A stretch of DNA of 64,000 nt, from assembly GCA_015061905.1 (NCBI GenBank), contig SUVQ01000002.1:167278-231277 (forward strand), in the 5' to 3' direction. A program made the translations under genes and the position numbers. Under the pieces are notes generated by a model. That model ran no database searches. It was not told where the DNA came from and saw only the letters and a list, made by a program, of their open reading frames with translations. This DNA comes from Verrucomicrobiota bacterium. GTDB lineage: Bacteria; Verrucomicrobiota; Verrucomicrobiia; Opitutales; UBA953. Of this stretch, positions 9,286-20,400 are shown piece by piece (position 1 is the stretch's first letter; every line of letters begins with the position of its first letter).

Positions 9286-9984
9286 CTATTGCTTCGAGGC
9301 ACCGCCGCAAATTTTGCAATCGGGTCCGCTCGGGTCGTCCGTTAAATATCCGCGTGTATTTTTAAAATTTTTACAATTCGAGTTGTGCACTTTTCCGCTA
9401 CTTATTGTTACCCAATATAGAGGTTTTGCGGATTGGTCCGCGTTGTCCGTTTCGGGAACGTCCGCAATTTCCGGCTCGGCGACCTCGGGGAGTTTTCCGC
9501 TTTTGCGGGAACGCCGAAAATCCCATGGGCGAACGCCTCCGTTCGGCAAACTCCAAACGCCCGATTTATACTTCCGGGCAAAAGCTTCTTCCGCGCGCAA
9601 ACCCGCATCATTCGGATAGTAATACACGTAATGATAGGCAAGCCCTTCGTGAACCAAAAGCTCATTAACGTCCACTAAAACAAAAACGCGCCCGAGTTGC
9701 CTTCCGTAGCGATCCTCAGAATCCGTTTTTACGACAATCGGGCGGTTTTTCACTAACGCGGCAAGACGCTCTTTGGAAACATTTGCAAACGGTTGCCCTT
9801 TTTCCGGCGCATCAATTCCCGCCAGACGGATTTTGTGAGAAACATTATTTTCGTCACGAACCGTCAGCGTATCTCCGTCGGCAACAGAAACCACGTTCCC
9901 GGAAATCTCTTTTGCAATCAGTTCAAAGGGAAAAAAACAGCACGCGGCAACCGCAGCCCACGCGCACATAATGTAGCGGTTCAT
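9286..9984 (-). CDS. Exported thermonuclease-like protein (SNase fold)
   Basis: A 232-residue staphylococcal-nuclease-like protein. The first 24 residues form a signal peptide (hydrophobic MCAWAAVAACCFFPF). The OB-fold nuclease has VADGDTLTV, IRLAGIDAPEKGQPF and RYGRQLGRVFV, matching the catalytic Asp/Arg/Glu positions, then the Tyr-rich segment AYHYVYYYPND. A C-terminal extension (YWVTISSGKVHNSNCKNF ending CKICGG) is a small Cys-containing module seen on some secreted nucleases. It probably degrades nucleic acid in the periplasm or outside the cell. No gene lies between its start and the tRNA. Confidence 0.87.
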   Translation of the reverse strand: MNRYIMCAWAAVAACCFFPFELIAKEISGNVVSVADGDTLTVRDENNVSHKIRLAGIDAPEKGQPFANVSKERLAALVKNRPIVVKTDSEDRYGRQLGRVFVLVDVNELLVHEGLAYHYVYYYPNDAGLRAEEAFARKYKSGVWSLPNGGVRPWDFRRSRKSGKLPEVAEPEIADVPETDNADQSAKPLYWVTISSGKVHNSNCKNFKNTRGYLTDDPSGPDCKICGGASKQ

Positions 9985-10117
9985 GATAAGTTTAGGTTAG
10001 AAAATTACCAATCAGAAGTTGCCCGCAGTCTAATTTTTGAGGGTAAAAAAATGCAATCGAAAATTTAATTCTTGCGTAGAAGAACAAAAATCCGTTTTAT
10101 ATGCGCATTCTTTTTTT

Positions 10118-10202
10118 GCCCGGATGGCGAAATTGGCAGACGCGTCAGACTCAAAATCTGATACCGCGAGGTGTGTGGGTTCGACCCCCACTCCGGGTAC
10201 CA
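10118..10202 (+). tRNA. tRNA-Leu(CAA), integration site of the prophage
   Basis: An 85-nt class II tRNA with encoded CCA. The acceptor arms GCCCGGA and TCCGGGT pair. The D-arm is GGCGAAATTGGCAGACGC. The anticodon stem TCAGA/TCTGA closes the loop CTCAAAA, giving anticodon CAA. A long variable arm and the T-arm GGGTTCGACCCCC follow. The 3' end from 10178 is duplicated at the far end of the prophage, so this copy's 3' end was regenerated by phage DNA. Confidence 0.97.
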
Positions 10203-10203
10203 A
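10178..10203 (+). repeat. attL core (26-bp direct repeat)
   Basis: Identical over 26 bases to 57530-57555. It spans the 3' half of the tRNA-Leu T-arm, the acceptor strand, CCA and one following A. Bases on either side differ between the two copies. This is the classical attachment core of a tRNA-targeting tyrosine integrase. Confidence 0.95.
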
Positions 10204-10206
10204 CTC

Positions 10207-10246
10207 AAAGAATCCCGCTCAACCCTTTGTTGACGCGGGATTCTTT
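10207..10246 (+). terminator. Hairpin terminator after tRNA-Leu
   Basis: A long stem AAAGAATCCCGC/GCGGGATTCTTT encloses a further TCAAC/GTTGA stem, followed by GTTTATG. It lies in prophage DNA just inside attL and probably replaces the host tRNA terminator that was displaced to 57559. Confidence 0.7.
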
Positions 10247-10279
10247 GTTTATGCGGGCTTGCGGGCGATTTCGATTTTT

Positions 10280-10330
10280 TCAGTTTTTTACAGTTTTTGC
10301 TCGTTTTTGTCAGTTTTTTGTAGTTTTTTC
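10280..10330. repeat. Phased T-tract repeats beside attL
   Basis: Five copies of a (C/T)AGTTTTTT-like unit recur about every 10-12 bp between 10278 and 10330. Runs of T phased with the helix turn bend DNA. Placed between the attachment core and the integrase gene, they may be arm-type integrase or architectural-protein binding sites, or may act through DNA curvature in the intasome. Confidence 0.5.
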
Positions 10331-10336
10331 GAAAAA

Positions 10337-10356
10337 TTGATGTCAAATTGATGTCA
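10337..10356 (+). repeat. Integrase arm-type sites, left pair
   Basis: TTGATGTCAAATTGATGTCA contains two TTGATGTCA units starting 11 bp apart. The same 20-bp sequence in the same orientation occurs at 57471-57490, just inside attR. The paired spacing and the positions at both ends suggest arm-binding sites for the integrase N-terminal domain. The left pair ends 16 bp before the integrase ATG and so may also autoregulate it. Confidence 0.65.
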
Positions 10357-10372
10357 AAAAATTCGAGGCAAT

Positions 10373-11467
10373 ATGAAGAACCTCACAGTAAGAAAAAACC
10401 GAAAGAAAAAATACTGCGTCCAAGTCATGAATGACGGGAAACGGACGTACAGATATTACTACACAAAAGAAGAGGCGATAGCCCAACTTGACAAAATAAA
10501 GGGCAACAAACTTTTAGGACTTGCCCCCGAGATTGCCGCAGAAACAGTGGTTTGTCTTCAAAAGCTCGACGGCAAGGCGACGCTTTCGGAGGCGGTAGAG
10601 TTTTTTCTCAAAAACGCGATTACGGACACGGAAGCTCCGGTTATTTCCGTCGCGACGAAGCAATTTGTCAAATGGCTCGAAGAAAGCGGTCGCTCGAAAA
10701 GCCACGTCCGCACCACAAGTATTCACTTAAAAGCATTCACCGAGGAATTCGGAGATAAAGTTCCGTCCGTAATCACAACGCTCCGCATGAGTGAATGGAT
10801 AAAAAAACTATCCGCGGACCACAAGCACAGCCCGAGAACAAAGCTCAACCAAATAGGAACCGCGAAGAATTTCCTTGGCTGGGCAAAAACACAAGGGTGG
10901 ATTAATTCCGTTCCCGCAGTTGATGAACGTATTTTACCGCGCCAAGAAATCAAGGAGCCGGAAATCTACTCCGCAGAAGAAGCTCGAGCATTCTTTTCGT
11001 TGCTTGAAGAGCAATTTCCGCAACTCATTCCGCATTTTGCCGTCCGTGCATTTCTTGGGTTGCGCACATCGGAAGCTGAACGCCTCTCATGGGACGACAT
11101 TGATATGGAAAACAAAATGCTCCGTGTCCGAGCCAAAAAGACAAAACTCGGCATTGCTCGGACTCTCGACGAAGACCTTGTCCCGCCGACAGCATTTGCT
11201 TGGCTTAAAGCGTATCGCGAAAACGGAGTATTCAAAGTAAGCAAACACTACGCAGAAAAACTCGCGAAAACGTTCCCGATGAAAAAGAACGCTTGGCGTA
11301 AAACCTTTGCAACGATGCTAACGTCGCTCCGAAAGAACCAACAGGAAACGATGTATGCCACCGGGCATACATCGCTATCCACGTTGAAAACACACTACGC
11401 GGGAGCAAAGCAGGCGAAGCGTGAAGCCGAAGCGTATTTTGCTATTCTTCCTCGGAATCTTCCGTAA
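10373..11467 (+). CDS. int: Tyrosine-recombinase integrase
   Basis: A 364-residue phage integrase that would recombine attP with the tRNA-Leu 3' end. It has a basic N-terminal arm-binding region (residues 1-60), a SAM-like core-binding domain (about 90-180) and a C-terminal catalytic domain. Catalytic Arg lies in FLGLRTSEAERLSW, a Lys follows in RAKKTKLG, the second Arg in NAWRKTFATML, His in TGHTSLSTL and the nucleophilic Tyr in KTHYAGAK. The first His of the usual HxxR box is Asn here, a known variation. Its last 26 bp overlap the end of the convergent 10-kb gene. Confidence 0.93.
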   Translation: MKNLTVRKNRKKKYCVQVMNDGKRTYRYYYTKEEAIAQLDKIKGNKLLGLAPEIAAETVVCLQKLDGKATLSEAVEFFLKNAITDTEAPVISVATKQFVKWLEESGRSKSHVRTTSIHLKAFTEEFGDKVPSVITTLRMSEWIKKLSADHKHSPRTKLNQIGTAKNFLGWAKTQGWINSVPAVDERILPRQEIKEPEIYSAEEARAFFSLLEEQFPQLIPHFAVRAFLGLRTSEAERLSWDDIDMENKMLRVRAKKTKLGIARTLDEDLVPPTAFAWLKAYRENGVFKVSKHYAEKLAKTFPMKKNAWRKTFATMLTSLRKNQQETMYATGHTSLSTLKTHYAGAKQAKREAEAYFAILPRNLP

Positions 11468-14400
11468 TTTTATCGACAAGACGCATAATTGATTTTGCAC
11501 CGCCGAAAGACTTGCAGAACTCAACAAACGCGTCCTTACCCTCGACTTCTTCGTCGCCAAGCATTGAAACCGCCTTTGCCGTGTGCGTTCCCGTATTGAG
11601 CAAAATCGAAACGGACGGAAGCGAGGCGGCAACAGCCGCAGGACGACGCCCCGGCATTTCGGCATCAAACGCCCAATTTGCAATGCGCCGACCGACATCC
11701 TCAATGTTCATCAAATCGAACGCGACAAATGCAATCGTTGATCCGTAAAGTCCGCCTCCGACCGTCGCGGCACCGAGTTCCCACAGATTCAGCTTTTCCC
11801 AAAATGTCGACTCATCGTCATCGTCTCCTGAAAGAGCGATGAAAACGCTCTGCATCACGAAATCGGAAAACGCGCCAAACAACAAGTGATACGCCACCAC
11901 GGATTTTAATGCTCTTTTCCAACGTTTCGCGCTTTTCAAATCAGATGCAAGATCCGAAAGCACACGAGATTCGTTCCCGAACGCTTGATCGTTCATCGAC
12001 TTAAACTGCCCGAGGATCTGCCCGGACAAGCCGGTGTCGCGTTGGAGACGCGTTTTATTCATCACGCGACGCGTCTGTTGCGTTTTTTCCGTCAGCGCTA
12101 TCATGTCATTCATTGCTTTTTCATGCGCTTGCGCATCGGACATACCTTTCCGCAGATTTTGTGCATAGAACATCCGATAAAAGCCGACGCCGCAGGTCAT
12201 AATCGGAACAGCATCTCCAAAGCGCACTCCGTAAAGCGATGCGTTTTTCAGCTTTTTGAAAAGACGCTTCGTCGCACCGGGAACGCCCGTTCCCGCGCCT
12301 CCGCGCAATGCCTCTTGTTCAACAAAACGGGCGGCTTCTTCGTATCGAGCCCGGAACAACGGATCGCGAACCACGCGCAACAGGTCTTTCATATACTGCC
12401 CTCCCCACAGCGTTCCCCACACGGCATACGTCATTGCGGCCGTCGTTGCGCCCACTCCGAACGGAGATTCCGCCGCATAGGTTCCGCCACCTGACATTTG
12501 ACGAATCGGCGTAAAGAGATTCCCAGCGAGAGCAAGCACAGTTGACGTTCCCGCGACGAAACGACCCATACGGGAAGCCTCGCCCTGTTGCGACGGCAAA
12601 GCCAAAATATCTGCAAGATGATCCTTGAATCCTTTCACGTCGCTATAAGCCACACGAGCATTTCGCACGTCGGAAATTGCGGCATTGCCCATGAACCGTT
12701 CCGCATCACGATGAACCTCGGCATAAGCAATCGTATGAAGCGTGTTTTCCATTTGCTCAAAAACGACCTCGGCGAATTTGCGATTCGCATCAAGCTCGGC
12801 GACGTTAATCGTGCGGCTTTGAAACCGGCGACCCACGGGAAGCATAATAGCTCCGGACTTAGCAGTTATCCCCGACGCGTGCGCTTTCGCCTCGGACTTT
12901 AACCGAAGCGGATAATAATCCGTTTCCCCGAACGGATCATACATATCAAATCCGTAAACTTTGCGATAAGCCTCGTTGAGTTGCGGGAGAATCTCTTTCC
13001 ACCGAACAGACCACGCGGTTTTGAGCTTCCAAAGCACACCTCCCTTGTGCGTTTTCAGAAACGTTTCTAACTCACCTCCGTCTTTTGCCTGCTTAATGTA
13101 TGCCTTGCGGGAAAGTAAAGCACCTTCCGATTCTTCCGAAAACATTGCCGGGTGTAGCAACGGTGCCTGAAAGCTCTTTTGCCGAGCAGACATATAAAGA
13201 TGCAACGCGTGCATCGCCGTCAACCCGTCATCGGTTTTTACGCCGCTCCGAGACGTGCGGTCAAACTTTGCAAGTTCCGGCACGACAACTGTCGAAAGCT
13301 CGGCAATTTTTGCCTGCCATGCTTTTCCGAAAATCTCCCGCATCGTGCGAATCTGCCAATCATGTTGAGCAATCACGAGGCGGTCATACTCGGAGGCAGC
13401 GTCCGAAAAACGACGCTCAAAATCATCGACAAACGCAGAAGCCTTTTCCCAAAGTTCGCCCTTTGCGTTTTTAATCCAACCGCGCAAGCGGTCTCCAAGA
13501 CTAAGCCCGTTCTGCGACGTTGCGTTTTCTTTCACGGACTGCGTCGTGCTCTTGTCGGCGGGCTTTGCATGAGGATTTGCTTTCAGTGCCTCGACAAAAA
13601 ATGTTGCACGTTGCTCCACGTCCGCCCGGCGTTCCCGCAAATCGGAAACCTGTTCTAAAAATGCCGTATCGCGCTCCGCGAGTATCGTCCAAAACGCCAT
13701 ATCCAACATTTCTGCCGACATATGCTTTGCCCCGCCAACCATTTGCAATGCCTGCAATTTTGCGGTTGTGTGGTCGTCTCGGTTTTCAAGAGATTCCAAA
13801 CGGTCGATTTCCGCCTGCACTTCCTCGAAAGACTTTTCCCACCAAGCGTTCCCGACTTCGCGCAACTGATTCGCAAGAACTCGGAAACGCGCAGAATAGT
13901 AGGACGCATCATCATCTGTCCGCTCGTCCAATTTCGGGAGCGAGGAAATCAATCCGCGCAACCGACCGGAAAGATACGGAATGTTCGCCTCCGCTTCGCG
14001 AGTGCTTGCTGTCATAAATAGCTTGTAAGCCTTGCCGAGTGCGTCGCGAAGCGTGACGGCACCACGCAACGCAGAAAGAGCATTCGCCACCGAGAAGCCG
14101 CCGCCCCGTTTGAGCATGTCTTTCACAAACTCTTCCGCGCCCTCTTTGAAAACTTCGGTAAACGTTCCCGCAGGGGCTACAACGTCACGGAAAAGCAACG
14201 CCTCCTCACGGAGCTTATTGCGTTCTTCATTCGCCTCACGGCTTTCCTCAGAGGAAAGCGTTTTACTGTGCAGTTTTTCGGTAATCGCATCCGCCTGCGC
14301 GTCCAAATCATCGGCACGTCGTTCTGCCGACAAAACGATGAATTTTAGCACAGCGGCGGGATTCGTCGCTCCGTCTTCGACATCGGCGTTATAATCGACA

Positions 14401-17400
14401 CCGCGCAGTCCCAATGCACGCGCCGTGTTTCTCCATGCAGACACAAGGACACTCGTCGCCACGCGACGGGCAATCATGGACGGGTCTTCTCCCTCAAATC
14501 CTGCAAGCGCGGCTTTTTCCGACCGTTGTGCTCCTGCGCTTTCCGCCTCAATTCGGGAACCGACAGCGCGATCTTTTACCATGTTCATTCCCGCAACGAG
14601 CATCTCGTTTTGGACAGAAATCGCCGCTTCCACCTCGGTAAGCAAATCTGCCGCGTTCGCACGAAGAACATTTGCGGCATCGCCTGTGCCGGCGAACTCT
14701 TTCGTCGAAACCTGTCGGCGGAGCTCTCGGAGTTTTTCCGTCGGCAATGCCGCATCTTCGGCTTCGGCAATTATTGCATCAATTACGGTTTCCCGTGACG
14801 AATCTCGCGGCATGAAGCGAGATTGCGCCGCCTGCAAAATCACGCGAGGAAACGCCATAGCGCGTTCATGCAACGTTTTTGCAGATTTACCCATTGATGC
14901 CTTTGCCCCCTGCGCACGTTGCAGAGCTACGCCGAGAGCTTTCGTTGCATCGCTTACACTTGAGGGAACATCAACGCGGGAACGTGCCATGCGTTCTGTT
15001 TCGTCTTGGATTCTGCCGCGAGCCATGCGCTCAACGGAAACACCGTTTGCCATTGCGTCCGCCGCGACAGCGTGAACGAACCGTTCCGTGACTGCACGGT
15101 TCGCTTCAATCGCCGCAGTATTTGCGGCATCCGCACTCATTGAATTTTTGATCAAACCACGAGCTTTCGCTACGCGGAAAAGATTGAACGCACGATTAAT
15201 CGCCCCGATACGTTCCCACTCCGGAAGTTCCTTTAGCCACGCCGGCAAGCGAACATTTTCCTTGCCGGATTGAATCATTTTAGAAGCAAGAGCCACGGCA
15301 TACGCCATTCGAGCCAATTCCTGCTCGTGAGTATCCGCCGCGCGATAAGCGCGGGAATGACGTTCCGGATTGACGTCCCCGCCCGAAACGGTAGCATTGC
15401 CAACGAAGTTCCGGTTTGGACCGCCCAATGCCATAAGGTCATTAGAGGGATACGCGTTCGCCCTCCAAACCGGAGCTTCTTTTTTGTATGTGTTATTACG
15501 GATCGGATGCCCATTTCCGACATCGTAAAAATCTCCAGCTTCTGATTTCTTCAAGTAAATCAAAACCTTATCCGCACTTCCGGATTCCCCTCTTAGTCTC
15601 GCGACAAGATCAAACCCGCCATTGCGACGACGATAAACCTCTACGACGTTTTCAATTGTGCGCTCCACAAATTCCTGTGCGCTACTCGCCCCCACTTTTG
15701 CAAGTTCGTCCTTGTGTTCACTCCAAATGTGCTCATACGCATCATCGTCGCAAACAATCTTTCCTCGAAGCTCGGGAACAGCCGCCGTCACGGATTCGGG
15801 AATCGTCCATTCATTCTCTCCGATTTTTGCAAAGTGATTCGCCAAGCTCCAACGAATATCCGGATTGCTCGCATCAAACGTTCCCGCGTTGTCCGTAGCC
15901 GATTTAATTTGCTCGGGAAGGAAAACAATTCGGAAATCATCAGAAAACGTTCCAACAGGAATAAATCCGTCATATCCCAAAACTTCAATAATTCCGCGCA
16001 AGGCATCTTCCTGCCCCCACACCGAAAACAATTCTCCGATAATGTCCGAGTCAGATGTTTGGGAGTAATTCTTACGCGTCGAAAAGATAGCTTCGACAGC
16101 TTCATTTAGTGCGTTCTCATACCACGATTTTCCCGGATAGCCTTTACTGCTAATCGCATAATCCGCAACCGTGTCTCCATGCGGGTCGATAAAACGAATC
16201 ACACGCTTCAAATCTTCCTTTGTGATTTCATTTTTCGCCGGATGAAGCGGGTTCTTTAAGTTAAGGAACACGGAAAATACGTTCCCGCCGAATCCGGACG
16301 CGTATTCCTCGTCAGTGGTAAAATAAAATCCCCGCCCAAGCATCGCGCCGTTCCGCATCGTAAACTCGTGCGAAAACGCATTAAAGCTCGCTTTACTTCC
16401 GTGATACACCACCAACGGCTCACCGTTCTCGTCAACCACTTTGGAAACGTTGAAAAACGTGTTGACGTAATCCCGCACCTCGCCGATACTACCGCCGAAG
16501 CTCGATGCGGGGATGCGCTTGGATTTCGATTCAAGCCTTCCCACTGAACCGTCGAGCTTTTTTATTTCATCAAGCTCAACGCTATAGAGCTTGTTTCCGG
16601 TCGTGTTTTTTACCGTAAGCACCGCAACGACATGGTGCCCATCGAGATAAAAAGGCGAGAAAAATCGAAATACCGACTTTACGTTAGCATCTCCGTCGTC
16701 GTCCTCAAACTCGCCAAGCAAAACGGCGTTTTCATAAAGACTCGCGACTTTAGAAACAGCAAAGTTGTGTTGATCGAAAGAGAACCCGTTTTTGACAGAT
16801 TTGTCTTTTGCACGACCGCTAAGAAGCTTGTCTCGTTGCGTCGAATTAATCTGTGCAACAATCCCCGTCTGCGTGTTCACAAGGTCTTTCCCGGCAATCT
16901 TCATCAACTTTGTTTTGGCATCCGCATCACGAGTTTTTTCACTTACGAATGTAAACTTCGCAAGGCGCTCCCAATCGCCGAACCATTTCTTAAACGCCTC
17001 CGTGCGCACCTGCACCCATTGGCGCGGGTTCAGATTCGACGGCTTGCCGTTCGGAGCTTTCAGCCACGTCCCGTTTGCCTTGGCTTCCGCCTCAATCCTC
17101 TGCGCTTCTGCGTCCCCGCGAGAGAACCCTCGTCTCCTGCTCCAACGCTCATCGTCCTTGCGTCGCGTTTCTTCCGCATCGTCCCATCCGCGCAGGAACA
17201 AACGAAAATCCGCCGCTGTTTTGTCTTGATTGGAAAGAATCCATTTGAGAACATCCGCAGTCGAAGTCGCAGGAGCTTTGACACTCGAATGCGCCGAAAT
17301 TGCTTTCGGTAGCCGTGCAGTCATGCCATCTGTAGCTTTTTTACCGAGCTTGAACGCCGCTTTTAAGACACTTTCGGATTCTCCGGATGCAGTCGTTTCA

Positions 17401-20400
17401 GTCCACGCGTTCAAGCTCGCTTTTTTTATGGAATTTACGGCTTTCACGCGAAGCGAATCTTCACCGGTGCAAGTCACGGACACATAAAACGGTGTCCCAT
17501 TAAAGTCCACGACCCCTCCAAAGCTCCCGTGCCGAATGCCTTTGAACTCCCTGTAAAATTCCTCGGCATTCGCAAAAAACTCCGGCAGTTTTAAGACAAA
17601 ATCCAACGCCCCATCCCGGAATTTACTCTTCACGTTCGGCATATGTTGAAGAATATTTGCAATTCCGTTTGATGTGATTTCGACAACGCGTCCGTCGGGC
17701 AAATCCACTTCTCGATTTCCTTCCGGAATTACCGCGAGCATTTTTCCTGCAAGAGCACGACGAGCAGACGTAGCGGCGGTTTCACACCAAGCGTCCGCCG
17801 CTTTTCGAATTTCCTCCGAAAGCATTCCTGTGACGGAAACTTTATTGTTTGCCTCGATTCGTTCTGCAACTTCGCGCGGGGACTTTCCGTCGGGAATGTC
17901 TCCCGTTCTGTTCATCGCGGCAGCTGCCGCTGAATAGCGTTCCCAATTTATCGGAGTAAGCCCGACAACGTCCACGCGCTGATTGTCAGGAAGCACCGTT
18001 TCGGTCATCTGCATATTTTCGGAGTTGTAGGGAGTTCTATGGGGTTTTAGCAAACTTTTGCCCGAATGTGCTGATGTGTCGAAATGGGCTCCTCCCTCAG
18101 CTTCCGCATAGTATCGGCGAGCAGAATCCGTGATTTCGCTTTCAACGGGACCGCCGCGTAAATCGCCTTTCATCTCTCCGTCCAAAAATCCTTTCATAAG
18201 CTCGCGAACGGCGTCATGAGCATCGCCCGTTTTTTCGTTCCCGCGAAGCTTTTTGAATGCCTTTCCGAACGTTTTCTGCAATCCGTCCCACCAAGAACGC
18301 GACTCTTTGTTAAGTCCGTTCAGAAAGTCTCCCTCGAACTCATTCTCAAACATGAATGCGCCGATTTCGTCGGAAATTTCGTCAAAGCTCACACCGGACT
18401 TTCCGGCGTAGTCCTGCGCAATCTGTTCCCGCAACCAACGCGGAGCATTGCGAACGTAGCTTTGCATTTGCTTGTAAAGCTCCGGAGCCGATTGTTTCGC
18501 CCATGCCCATGTCGCGTGCCACACAACCTCGTGTAAGCCCGTGCCGACAAACGCATCATCGGCAATCCAAACTTTCCCGGAAGCGTAAGCCCCGTTGATT
18601 TCTCCGCGAGCAATAGCCGCCTGTGCCTCTGCGGAAGCCCATGCGGGAATCCCACCCAACTGCACTTGCGTTCCCGCAAAAATCTTTCCGAGCATTGTTT
18701 GCATTTTCCCGCGTTGCTCATCGGTAAGCGTCCCGAGCGAACGCCGGTTCTGCGTTCCCGCAAAATACGCCAACCGCATAAAACGTTCATAATTCGTGTC
18801 CGGACGAGCCAACGTCCCGACGTGCTGAAAGCCGTAGTAAAGCACACGCGCCGCTCGAGTCTTTGCGTTCGTGCGCGTTTTCAGATTAGCATCGCAACCG
18901 GCGGCATAGGCATCAAGGAACGAAAGGAACTCAAATGCGCTCGTGCAACGTTTCGCGATACCGTTTAGCGCGGCGATAACGTTTTCATCTGCGCCCTCTG
19001 CATCTTCTCCCATAAAAACGGCGCGAAGCTCTTTTGAAATGTCCGCATCACCCATCTTCGGAGAAGACTCCAAAAACCGCCCTACAAGCTCGCCTAAATG
19101 CTCACGCGACAAAGTAGCCGGATTTACATCAACGCCGCCATTACCGGGCAACGTCGCATTAGCGAAAGCATCCTGCTCTGCTTCTTTGCCCTGCAATTGC
19201 TCTACACCCTCGTTGAGTTGCTTATCGGTTGCCGCTTTGAATTTATCAACCGCTTCCTTGACCTGTTCGCCGGCAACTTCCGATGCGGCATCGAGCAAAT
19301 CGAGAGCTTCACGCATTTTTGAGGAAACGGATTTGCCACCGTTAATCGAACGCAAAAACGCATCTTTTTTCTTTGTGTTCCACGCACGATCGTAAACCTC
19401 CGTTGCGTTCCCGTTTTCGTCCACCGTGGGAATCATTGCTCGATGAACAAAAGCCTGCATGTCGGCGGTAAGTTTCCCGTCGCCGCCGAATGCTCGACCG
19501 TCGGACGCATTATCAATTGCCGCCATTACCTCAAGCGTTGCTTTTCGGGCATAAGCATTCTTTGCTTCGGCAATAAAGATTTGTTCCGCTTCCGCACGAG
19601 ATTCGGGAGATGCTCCCGAACGACGCACTGCGGCTTCGACTGCTTTGCGGTGATCGTGCCATTTTACCCCGCGAGCCATAGCTTGCCCGCCCAATGAAAT
19701 TGCAAAAACGCTCGCCGCTAAATCGAACCCGTCTTTTCCGAAAGACGAATCCCACAAAGAATTTACGGCTCCGCTCTGCCAGTCGCCGTCAATTGCCCAT
19801 TGCGTAGCTCCGCCCTCCAGCGCGGACTGCGAAAGCTCCGTTCCCATTTCGGATGCAAACGTTCCCGCAAAAGATTTCACCTCCCGTGCAGATTTTTTCC
19901 AAAGTGTTTTCGGCAAAAACAAATCCGCCAAATCAGAGTTCGACACCTCGGAAAGACTTTTAACGACGCGTTCCGTGCTTTCTCCGAAAAGCCCCTGCGT
20001 GAAACGCGTAAAACCCCGACTGGCAACCCCAAGCAGACGTGAAACCGGTATTGCCTCCAATGCCGCGCTTCCTACGCCTGCAAATTTTCCTGCGGAGACA
20101 GCGTCCAAGGCTGTTGCACCGCCTGCCAAAGCCGCGTTTGCCGTTCCCGCATAAGAATCCGCACCGTAGCGAGCCATCATCGCCGGTGTCGCCCAACCGT
20201 AAGTTGCAATAGATGCTCCAATCCACATCAAATTTTCCGTAATGCTCGGTAAATTATCCGCGGTCCAGTCCCCTACCGCGTTCCCGTCTTCAAATTTCTT
20301 CGCATAATTCGACAAAACAACGGAACGTGCTTGAGCGACATCTGCCGTCTCTTCGCCGATTTTGCGGTATTCCCGCGTCAGCGCGAGTTTTTCCTTATCG

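Noticed and set aside
10085..10117. A promoter immediately before tRNA-Leu
   Set aside because: No convincing -35/-10 pair at normal spacing could be defined in the short AT-rich leader.
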